A DNA stretch of 64,000 nt from assembly GCA_045657625.1 (NCBI GenBank), contig JAZOTM010000003.1, forward strand, positions 1 through 64,000. Reading direction: 5' to 3'. Below are positions 43,248 through 50,754 of the stretch, piece by piece. Numbering within the stretch: the stretch's first letter is position 1; the number at the start of each line of letters is the position of its first letter. Position numbers and translations under genes: made by a program. This DNA comes from JAZOTM01 sp045657625. Lineage in GTDB: Bacteria > Bacillota > Clostridia > Lachnospirales > Lachnospiraceae. The notes beneath the pieces were generated by a model. That model did not search any database. It was not told where the DNA came from and saw nothing but the letters and a program-made list of their open reading frames with translations.

Positions 43248-43535
43248 ATGAGTGTAGTTATCGTAGGCGGACATGACCGTATGGTGTGTCAGTATAAGAA
43301 AATTTGCAAAGAGTACAATTGCAAAGCGAAAGTTTTTACACAGATGTCCGGTAATTTGAGAAGCAAAATCGGATCTCCGGATTTGGTAGTACTTTTTACA
43401 AACACAGTTTCTCATAAAATGATTCATTGTGCAGTAGATGAGGCGACAAAGTGCAATGCAGATATTGTTCGTTGTCACACCAGTAGTGCTACTGCTTTAA
43501 ATGAAATATTAAAAGAAGCGTGTGCCGCTAGTTAA
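43248..43535 (+). CDS. DUF2325 domain protein
   Basis: From ATG 43248 (behind AGAGGAGG) the protein has 95 residues; the frame extends back into the flavodoxin gene without a start signal. SVVIVGGHDRM, LVVLFTNTVSHKM and DIVRCHTSSATALN are typical of DUF2325. The function is unknown. It is the last gene of the iron-linked operon. Confidence 0.8.
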   Translation: MSVVIVGGHDRMVCQYKKICKEYNCKAKVFTQMSGNLRSKIGSPDLVVLFTNTVSHKMIHCAVDEATKCNADIVRCHTSSATALNEILKEACAAS

Positions 43536-43579
43536 TTTGTAGATTTTTCTACAACATGTTAAGAAGTAATTTTTTGGTT

Positions 43580-43632
43580 AAAAAAGGGCCGTTGCTCTGA
43601 TGTTTGAAACATCCGGGGAGCGGTCTTTTTTT
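43580..43632 (+). terminator. Intrinsic terminator after DUF2325
   Basis: A long stem (AAAAAAGG.CCG..GCTC with GGAGCGG.CTTTTTTT) encloses a GATGTT-TG-AAACATC hairpin. Confidence 0.85.
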
Positions 43633-43636
43633 GGTA

Positions 43637-43671
43637 TTGACTTTATAATGAACATATGATTAAATGTTCAT
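43637..43671 (+). promoter_or_regulatory. Promoter/operator of the SmtB-type repressor operon
   Basis: TTGACT at 43637 starts a promoter whose spacer holds the inverted repeat ATGAACA (43648-43654) and TGTTCAT (43665-43671). This matches the ATGAACA-type palindromes used by SmtB/CzrA/CadC repressors and predicts metal-inducible autoregulation. Confidence 0.7.
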
Positions 43672-43776
43672 ATAAAGATATGAAGAATACTTTAGAGGAA
43701 AAGTGATTCGAAAATAGTTGAAAAGCAAATCAAAAGATTTCCAAATGGGGAGTTTTGAAGGAAAGGAGGTCAATGG

Positions 43777-44088
43777 ATGCTCAGAAATGAGGCAAAGTTT
43801 GCATCGGATTACGAGATGCTGGAGGAATTGGCGCAGCTCTATAAGAACTTTGGTGATGTGACCAGAATCCAAATTTTAAAGGCGTTATCTGATGATAAGG
43901 CACTGACGGTGACAGAACTGACAGAGAAATTGAATATGACACAGTCGGCAGTGAGCCACCAATTAACCATTTTACGTAATAGTAAATTGATCAAAGCGAC
44001 CAGAGATGGAAAAAAGATGATTTACGAATTGGCAGACGAACATGTAAATACGATCTTATGCATTGGTTTAGACCATGTAAATGAATAA
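43777..44088 (+). CDS. ArsR/SmtB-family metal-sensing repressor
   Basis: The 103-residue winged-helix protein has LTEKLNMTQSAVSHQLTILR as recognition region. The C-terminal helix carries the zinc-type alpha-5 site, DEH followed by ten residues and HVNE (Asp87, His89, His100, Glu103). No alpha-3 CxC site is seen, so it resembles SmtB/CzrA (zinc) rather than CadC or ArsR. GGAGG precedes the start. It heads an HMA/P-type ATPase operon. Confidence 0.9.
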   Translation: MLRNEAKFASDYEMLEELAQLYKNFGDVTRIQILKALSDDKALTVTELTEKLNMTQSAVSHQLTILRNSKLIKATRDGKKMIYELADEHVNTILCIGLDHVNE

Positions 44089-44106
44089 AAAATGGAGGAT
44101 TTTATT

Positions 44107-44325
44107 ATGAAAAAAACATATGGTATTGAAATTGATTGTGCAGCATGTGCAGCAAAGGTAGAAGAAGCAGCAAAGCAGGTAGCCGGAGTTAAGGAATTAT
44201 CTATTTCTTTTATGACACAGAAGATGAAGGTAGATTACGAAGATGGCGTGGATGAAAGCGCTGTTTTAGATGAAATCTATAAGACCGGAAAGAAAATCGA
44301 ACCTGATTTTTCTATTGAAAACTAA
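44107..44325 (+). CDS. Stand-alone heavy-metal-associated (HMA) domain protein
   Basis: From ATG 44107 the protein has 72 residues with the metal site DCAACAAK (CxxC) and the ferredoxin-like HMA fold. It is probably the detached N-terminal metal domain or chaperone of the ATPase that follows 42 bases later, which lacks its own HMA domain. A start at 44092 is possible, but GGAGG favours 44107. Confidence 0.85.
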   Translation: MKKTYGIEIDCAACAAKVEEAAKQVAGVKELSISFMTQKMKVDYEDGVDESAVLDEIYKTGKKIEPDFSIEN

Positions 44326-44367
44326 GAAATATGAGACAGAGCAATTTGTGAGAAAGAAGGAATCAAA

Positions 44368-46260
44368 ATGAGTAAGAAACAAAAAAAGGCCTTATATCGA
44401 ATTATAGCAGCGGTGGTGCTGTTTGCAATTTTATGGGTATTACCTTTGGATGGCATATTCCTTTATTTATTCTTGGTTCCCTATCTCATCGTTGGATATG
44501 ACATTTTAAAAAAGGCAGTACTTGGCATTTTTCATCGACAGTTTTTAGATGAAAACTTTTTGATGAGTGTGGCTACCATAGGTGCCATGGTTTTAGGAGA
44601 AATGCAGGAAGCCGTTGCGGTTATGCTGTTTTACCAGATTGGTGAGTTGTTCCAAAGCTATGCAGTGGGTAAGAGTAGAAAAAATATTACTGCGTTGATG
44701 GATATTCGGCCGGATTATGCCAATGTGGAAATCGATGGAAAAGTCGAGCAGGTGGATCCGGATGATGTGGAAATCGGTTCCGTGATTTTAGTACAAGCCG
44801 GAGAAAAAGTTCCTTTGGATGGAAAGGTTGTGGATGGATTTGCAACTTTAAACACCAGTGCTTTAACCGGAGAGAGTCTTCCGAGAGAGGTAAAAGTAGG
44901 AGACGAAGTCCTTAGTGGTTGCGTCAATATGAATGGCGTGCTTCGTGTGGAAACTACAAAGGAATTTGGGGAGTCTACGGTTTCTAAGATTCTGGAATTG
45001 GTAGAAAACTCCAGTATGAAAAAAGCAAAAACCGAAAAATTTATTTCTCGTTTTGCAAAGTATTACACCCCAATCGTATGTTTTGGCGCTTTGGCGCTGG
45101 CAGTTTTACCACCAATGATTCAGGCGGTGATGGGACAGAACCCGGAGATTTCTAAGTGGGTGTTCCGTGCATTGAACTTCTTGGTTATTAGTTGCCCTTG
45201 TGCCCTTGTTATTTCCATTCCGCTCAGTTTCTTTGGAGGAATTGGTGGAGCCTCAGCAAAGGGAATTTTGGTAAAAGGTTCCAATTACTTGGAAGTCTTA
45301 TCTCAGGTGAAATACATGGTTTTTGATAAGACAGGTACTTTGACCAAGGGTGTTTTCCAGGTGACGGAAGTGCAACCGATCGAGGGTGTGACCAAGGAAG
45401 AACTTTTGCAAGTTGCAGCTATGGTGGAAAGCTATTCCAATCATCCGATTGCAAAGAGCATCAAAGAAGCTTATGGAAAATCCGGAATGGATGCGCGAAA
45501 TACAGACGATCTTTCTCAGGTAAAAGAGGAGGGTGGCTACGGAATTGAAGCGAAAATCCGAGAAATTCCGGTGGCAGTCGGAAACAACCATTTGATGGAA
45601 CGTTTGGGCATTACACCACAAAAGGTGACATCTGTCGGAACTGTTTTGTATGTGGCAAAAGAGGGTGCATACATTGGCTACTTAGTGATTTCCGATGTGA
45701 TGAAACCGGAAACAGAAGGTGCCTTAAAGAATTTGAAAAAAGCAGGTATTCGTAAGAATATTATGTTGACCGGTGACCGGAAAGAAGTGGCTGATCGGGT
45801 GGCAGAATCCTTGGCCATTGATGAAGTCTTTAGTGAACTTTTGCCGGGGGACAAAGTAGAAAAAGTCGAAGCTGTATTAGCAGCTGCCGGTGAAAAAGAA
45901 GCAGTGGCATTCGTGGGAGATGGCGTCAATGATGCACCGGTACTTTCCCGTGTAGATGTGGGTATCGCCATGGGAGCCATGGGCAGTGACGCAGCCATTG
46001 AAGCAGCGGATATCGTTTTGATGGACGATAATCCGGAAAAGATTGCTTTGGCCATTGCGATTGCAAAGAAAACCATGTGTATCGTTTATGAAAACATTAC
46101 CTTTGCCATTGGTGTAAAAATCTTATTTTTGATTTTAAGTGCTTTCGGTCTTGTAGGTATGTGGTGGGCGATTTTCGCAGATGTTGGAGTAATGATTTTG
46201 GCAGTGTTAAATGCTATGAGAGCATTGACTTTGTCAGAGAAAAAAACGCAAGCGAAGTAA
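44368..46260 (+). CDS. Zinc/cadmium-type P1B ATPase
   Basis: The 630-residue pump has ALTGESLP, the ion-path motif SCPCALVISIP, DKTGTLTKG, an HP motif in SNHPIAKS, and GDGVNDAPVLS. CPC with a conserved lysine-free membrane region and the SmtB-type repressor point to zinc, cadmium or lead export. It lacks an N-terminal HMA domain, which is supplied by the preceding gene. Confidence 0.92.
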   Translation: MSKKQKKALYRIIAAVVLFAILWVLPLDGIFLYLFLVPYLIVGYDILKKAVLGIFHRQFLDENFLMSVATIGAMVLGEMQEAVAVMLFYQIGELFQSYAVGKSRKNITALMDIRPDYANVEIDGKVEQVDPDDVEIGSVILVQAGEKVPLDGKVVDGFATLNTSALTGESLPREVKVGDEVLSGCVNMNGVLRVETTKEFGESTVSKILELVENSSMKKAKTEKFISRFAKYYTPIVCFGALALAVLPPMIQAVMGQNPEISKWVFRALNFLVISCPCALVISIPLSFFGGIGGASAKGILVKGSNYLEVLSQVKYMVFDKTGTLTKGVFQVTEVQPIEGVTKEELLQVAAMVESYSNHPIAKSIKEAYGKSGMDARNTDDLSQVKEEGGYGIEAKIREIPVAVGNNHLMERLGITPQKVTSVGTVLYVAKEGAYIGYLVISDVMKPETEGALKNLKKAGIRKNIMLTGDRKEVADRVAESLAIDEVFSELLPGDKVEKVEAVLAAAGEKEAVAFVGDGVNDAPVLSRVDVGIAMGAMGSDAAIEAADIVLMDDNPEKIALAIAIAKKTMCIVYENITFAIGVKILFLILSAFGLVGMWWAIFADVGVMILAVLNAMRALTLSEKKTQAK

Positions 46261-46284
46261 CTATTTCGCGGAGCGTCTGGATAA

Positions 46285-46322
46285 AAAAATGAGGGCTACG
46301 GATTTTTCCGTAGCCCTTTTGG
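46285..46322. terminator. Bidirectional terminator containing the stop codon of rsmF
   Basis: GGGCTACGG and CCGTAGCCC flank ATTTTT. T-runs lie on both strands. The minus-strand stop codon (46296-46298) falls inside the stem. Confidence 0.85.
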
Positions 46323-47654
46323 ATAGTGATTTTTCATAATGTTTCCTGCGAGTTTTCCAAAACCGAGACTGTAGCCTTCTACGGTAATCAGGTGGAAGCC
46401 CTTTTCTCCTTCGGCAGGGAAAGTCAAACCTTGCAGGTAGGATTTTGCTTCTTCGATTGTTAAATTTGTTTTTCGCGTAACCTCTTCTGAAGATAGGGAG
46501 AGTGCTAATGCATGGGCGGGTTCAAATCGTCCTTTTTTTATGGTACCTAAGTGTAGTCCCGGACGCAAAACTTTTAATCCCGCAAGGGAAGGAGACTCTT
46601 CCGGTAAAAGATAGAGCTGATCTTTGTTCAACAACACTTTTCCGGTAAGCATTTCATTGCCTGCAGGAGTCAAGAAGGACTGGGAAAAATCTTCCCATTC
46701 TTTTGGAAATTTGGGATAGTTTTTTGCAACTTCGGTAATTGGACAAAGTCCATCTTTTTCCAAAACAGCGAGGTAATGTCCTTCGCCTTTTAACAGGTGT
46801 GGCCATAAACGAATGGTTTTTGTCAGTTCGACATTGTTGTCCGTACTCCATTCCGGACGACCGGCAGCCATGCCACCTACTTTTTCTGCATCCACGAGAT
46901 GAAATTCCGGATGCGCTGCTAAAAAGTGAGAAATCACCTGCTCATTTTCCTCCGGGGAAAAGGTACAAGTGGAATAACACATGCGACCACCCGGCAATAG
47001 CATGGCAGCGGCATGCTCTAAAATCTCTTTTTGTCGATCCGCGCAGAGTAAAACATTTTCTTCGTTCCATTGTGCTGTGGCTTCCTCATTTTTTCGGAAC
47101 ATACCCTCGCCGGAACAAGGAGCGTCGACTAATATGCGGTGGAAGAACCCGGGAAAATGTTGGTGTAAAGTACCGGCATCTTCGTTGGTGACAATGGCAT
47201 TTCGTATGCCGAGACGTTCTATGTTTTCGGACAAGATTTTTGCTCTGGCCGGATGGACTTCATTGGTGATTAAAAGACCGGATCCCTGCAATTTCCCAGC
47301 GATTTGTGTGGATTTTCCGCCGGGGGCAGCACACAAATCCAAAACCCGTTGTCCCGGCTCTACCTGTAAATATTCTACAGGAGCCATGGCGCTCGGTTCT
47401 TGGATGTAATATAATCCTGCTTCATGGAAAGGGTGTTTTCCGGGACGTTCGGAATCTTCATAATAAAATCCGGTTTCAGCCCAAGGAATAGGACTTAATG
47501 AAAAAGTATCTTTTAGCAAAGAGTCCTCTTTTTTTACTTTCAAAGGATTGATGCGCAAACCGTGATATTCCACGGCGTCATATCCTTGGAAAAAAGAATC
47601 CCATTCTTCCTGTAAGAGGTTCTTCATTTTTTCTTGAAATAATTCTGGTAACAT
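46296..47654 (-). CDS. rsmF: RsmF/RsmB-type RNA m5C methyltransferase
   Basis: The 452-residue protein has the NOL1/NOP2/Sun motifs DLCAAPGGKSTQIAGKL, the DAPCSGEGMF Pro-Cys motif and the catalytic CYSTCTFSPEENE. It methylates cytosine in rRNA (or tRNA) using SAM. A C-terminal PUA-like region (about 330-450) fits RsmF more than RsmB, which instead has an N-terminal NusB-like domain. AAGGAG precedes the start on the minus strand. Confidence 0.88.
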   Translation of the reverse strand: MLPELFQEKMKNLLQEEWDSFFQGYDAVEYHGLRINPLKVKKEDSLLKDTFSLSPIPWAETGFYYEDSERPGKHPFHEAGLYYIQEPSAMAPVEYLQVEPGQRVLDLCAAPGGKSTQIAGKLQGSGLLITNEVHPARAKILSENIERLGIRNAIVTNEDAGTLHQHFPGFFHRILVDAPCSGEGMFRKNEEATAQWNEENVLLCADRQKEILEHAAAMLLPGGRMCYSTCTFSPEENEQVISHFLAAHPEFHLVDAEKVGGMAAGRPEWSTDNNVELTKTIRLWPHLLKGEGHYLAVLEKDGLCPITEVAKNYPKFPKEWEDFSQSFLTPAGNEMLTGKVLLNKDQLYLLPEESPSLAGLKVLRPGLHLGTIKKGRFEPAHALALSLSSEEVTRKTNLTIEEAKSYLQGLTFPAEGEKGFHLITVEGYSLGFGKLAGNIMKNHYPKGLRKNP

Positions 47655-47832
47655 GCCTACTCCTTTTTGGTGATTTTTCGTTTCTAAAATACTTTGTTCA
47701 TTATATCACGCGGTTTCTACTAGACAAATAAAATTTTCTGTACTACAATAGATTATATTTATATTAGGTACGTACATCTATAACGAGTGGTTATATCGCG
47801 TATAAGTGTAAGACAGGATGGAGGATAAAGTA

Positions 47833-48858
47833 ATGGAAAAGAAGAATCTTGATTGGGCCAACATTGGATTTGGCTATCAGCAAGCGGATTATCGCTATGT
47901 ATCCTATTATAAGAATGGAAAATGGGATGATGGTGAAATTATCACAGACGCAAATATCACTTTGAATGAATGTGCCGGTGTATTTCAGTATGCACAGACC
48001 GTATTCGAAGGATTAAAAGCATATACAACAGAGGATGGACATATTGTCTGCTTTAGACCTGACTTGAATGCGTCTCGTTTGTGCGACTCCGCAGCTAGAC
48101 TTGAAATGCCGATTTTCCCGGAAGAGCGTTTCTTGGATGCTGTAAAGCAGGTAGTGCTTGCAAATGAAGCATGGGTACCACCTTATGGTTCCGGTGCAAC
48201 ACTTTATATTCGCCCATATATGATGGGAACCAATCCGGTTATTGGGGTAAAACCGGCAGATGAATATATGTTCCGTATTTTGGTTACTCCGGTAGGACCA
48301 TATTTTAAAGGCGGCGCTAAGCCAATTACTATTAAGGTTTCTGACTATGATCGTGCAGCACCACATGGAACCGGTCATATCAAAGCTGGTTTGAACTACG
48401 CTATGAGTTTGCATGCGATTGTACAGGCTCATGAAGAAGGATATTCTGAAAATATGTACTTGGATGCAGCTACACGCACCAAGGTAGAAGAAACCGGTGG
48501 AGCAAACTTCATTTTCATTACAAAAGACGGAAAATTGGTTACTCCAAAGTCTGATAGTATTTTACCTTCCATTACCAGACGCTCTATCATGGTAGTTGCT
48601 GAAAAATATTTGGGACTTACGGTAGAACATAGAGAAGTTGCATTTGATGAAGTGAAAGACTTTGCAGAATGTGGACTTTGCGGAACTGCAGCAGTCATTT
48701 CTCCGGTAGGAAAAATCGTAGATCACGGCAACGAGATTTGCTTCCCAACCGGTATGGATGAAATGGGACCGACCTTAAAGAAATTATATGATACATTAAC
48801 CGGTATTCAGATGGGACAGATTGAAGCACCGGAAGGATGGATTTATACCATCAAATAA
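47833..48858 (+). CDS. ilvE: Branched-chain amino acid aminotransferase
   Basis: From ATG 47833 (GGAGG at 47820) the protein has 341 residues. It is a fold-IV PLP enzyme: FQYAQTVFEGLKAY, RPYMMGTNPVIGV, the PLP lysine in GHIKAGLNYA, and VEETGGANFIFI. It interconverts leucine, isoleucine and valine with their keto acids. The length and LNECAGVFQYAQ form fit the larger type II group. It is monocistronic with a strong terminator. Confidence 0.93.
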   Translation: MEKKNLDWANIGFGYQQADYRYVSYYKNGKWDDGEIITDANITLNECAGVFQYAQTVFEGLKAYTTEDGHIVCFRPDLNASRLCDSAARLEMPIFPEERFLDAVKQVVLANEAWVPPYGSGATLYIRPYMMGTNPVIGVKPADEYMFRILVTPVGPYFKGGAKPITIKVSDYDRAAPHGTGHIKAGLNYAMSLHAIVQAHEEGYSENMYLDAATRTKVEETGGANFIFITKDGKLVTPKSDSILPSITRRSIMVVAEKYLGLTVEHREVAFDEVKDFAECGLCGTAAVISPVGKIVDHGNEICFPTGMDEMGPTLKKLYDTLTGIQMGQIEAPEGWIYTIK

Positions 48859-48863
48859 TAGAC

Positions 48864-48907
48864 AAAAAAAAGGCTTTTCTTCCGAATTGGAAGAAAAGCC
48901 TTTTTTT
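48864..48907. terminator. Bidirectional terminator between ilvE and the GGDEF gene
   Basis: AAGGCTTTTCTTCC (48870-48883) and GGAAGAAAAGCCTT (48889-48902) form a perfect stem with T-runs on both strands. Confidence 0.92.
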
Positions 48908-50558
48908 ATACCGGATGTAGTGCTTTTAAGCGCTTTTTGTCTTCGTACATTTGTTGGTCGGCACGGTCTCTGGTGTCTTCTAAATTGCGGTCGGTATTGG
49001 GATCGAAAATCGCGTAACCGGCGGCAATTTGAATGGGAAAAGCGCCGGCAATTAAACCGGCTTCTTCTTCCCTTAGGTGAAGTTCGTAAAGATAAACCGG
49101 AAGATTGACTTCATCTGCATGGGGGATGAGTACACAAAATTCATCGCCGCCAATGCGGTAAACTTCTCCAATGGGGGAGAAAAGTTGTTTGATAATCATG
49201 GCAGCTTTGGTTAAGTAATGATCACCGGAACTGTGTCCGTGGGAATCATTGACTTCCTTTAGGTAATTCAAATCAAAGGACACGATGCCATAATTTTTCT
49301 TTTCTATGATGTTACTCATTCTCTGTTCATAAGCGTTGCGGTTATTGAGACCGGTCAAAATATCTTTGATTGCTAACTCTTTGTAGATCTCCAGTCGTCT
49401 TGCTTCAAATTGTAAGTCCATGTTGTCCATGGAAACCCCGTACCAAAGGAACGCACAGTAAACTAAAAAGCAAGTAACCGGAAGTACCATCAAATGTGAA
49501 AAACGGAAGAAGTAGAACACGATGGTAACACTTAAACCAAAGGCCAAGGAGAAGAGCCCGTAGGCATTCATATAAACACGGCGGTCGGGCTTTCTGGTAG
49601 TGAGTCGTTTGATGGTGACGTAAATCAGATAAATAACTTCAATCACCATTAAGATAGCCGGAATAAATGCGGTTTCTCGGTAACAAGCAAGTCCTGTGAT
49701 TTGTAAGAACAGGGATAGTAAAATATTGAACTGACAAATCATGCAAAGCACATTGCAAAATTTTTTTTCACGAACCATAAAGTAATTTCTTACAAAGAGA
49801 ATAAATGGTACCGGGAGTAAGGATAAAATGACGTAACTTCCAAAGTAAATAAAAATCGGATTGTCAATCACAATGAGGAAGAAGTCGCTTTTGAATATGG
49901 TCCAAAGCCCCAAGATGGAACTAAAGATTCCGAAGGACAACATATAACTGTTGTTTCTGCTGTGTTTTGAGAAGAAACTCCAGTGCATAATAAGGTAAAA
50001 GCCGATGACAAAGATGATAAAACTTAAGGTGATTTCCGGCAAAGATTTCAAAATAATGTAACGATAAATGCTGACACCGCTACCGTAGAGGAAGGAGACA
50101 TCCAACATTTTCAAACTGGGGAAAATGCGTTTCACTCGGATTTCCAGGGTAGAGCAGGTGTTGGAAGGTGTGTAAATATTCCAAACGTTTCCGGTGGTTC
50201 CGCCAAAGATGGAATTGGCTTCCCGCAGGGAATACACCAAGGTACCGTCTTCAAAAATGTCGACGGTTTGATGCTTGGTGTAGAAGACAAAGGTATGATT
50301 GTCTAGTCTGTATTTGCTGGTAGATTGTTTTTCTTCATTGAATTTTTCGTTCGTAGAAAGATTTTCCATGTCGAACGTGTAGGTATAGACATCGGTTTCA
50401 TAGGATGCAGTGTTTGGTTCCACAAAAGAAAAATCGTTGTTTCCAAAACGAGAAAGATAAGAACTTTGCACATAAGAAATCACAACAATCAGGGTGCAGA
50501 TTGCTACTAAAAAGGCATACATGATGTTGATTTTTTTTGGCAAAGAATTTTGAAACAT
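48906..50558 (-). CDS. 7TMR-DISM-like membrane diguanylate cyclase
   Basis: The 550-residue protein has an N-terminal membrane helix, an extracytoplasmic domain (about 35-175), seven hydrophobic helices (about 180-380) and a C-terminal GGDEF domain with IGGDEFCVL. The layout fits the 7TMR-DISM sensor class, often responding to carbohydrates. It should make cyclic-di-GMP. The consensus GGDEF site is intact. It is divergent from the next gene. Confidence 0.88.
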   Translation of the reverse strand: MFQNSLPKKINIMYAFLVAICTLIVVISYVQSSYLSRFGNNDFSFVEPNTASYETDVYTYTFDMENLSTNEKFNEEKQSTSKYRLDNHTFVFYTKHQTVDIFEDGTLVYSLREANSIFGGTTGNVWNIYTPSNTCSTLEIRVKRIFPSLKMLDVSFLYGSGVSIYRYIILKSLPEITLSFIIFVIGFYLIMHWSFFSKHSRNNSYMLSFGIFSSILGLWTIFKSDFFLIVIDNPIFIYFGSYVILSLLPVPFILFVRNYFMVREKKFCNVLCMICQFNILLSLFLQITGLACYRETAFIPAILMVIEVIYLIYVTIKRLTTRKPDRRVYMNAYGLFSLAFGLSVTIVFYFFRFSHLMVLPVTCFLVYCAFLWYGVSMDNMDLQFEARRLEIYKELAIKDILTGLNNRNAYEQRMSNIIEKKNYGIVSFDLNYLKEVNDSHGHSSGDHYLTKAAMIIKQLFSPIGEVYRIGGDEFCVLIPHADEVNLPVYLYELHLREEEAGLIAGAFPIQIAAGYAIFDPNTDRNLEDTRDRADQQMYEDKKRLKALHPV

Positions 50559-50665
50559 AATATTAACCTCACTATATAAAAATTATAGCATTCTGTAAGG
50601 GTTTCAATTATTAAAGAAATCGAAAAATAGGGAAGTTTTTGGAAACTGTTTCATAAGAGAAAGTG

Positions 50666-50694
50666 TTGAAAAAAAGCGGTTTTTTGTATAAAAT
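50666..50694 (+). promoter_or_regulatory. Promoter of the GGDEF-EAL gene
   Basis: TTGAAA (50666-50671) and TAAAAT (50689-50694) are 17 bp apart. Confidence 0.5.
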
Positions 50695-50754
50695 AGAGAA
50701 CATATAGTGGCATACTATAGCACAAACTAGATTATAGGTTAGGGATACGTTTTT

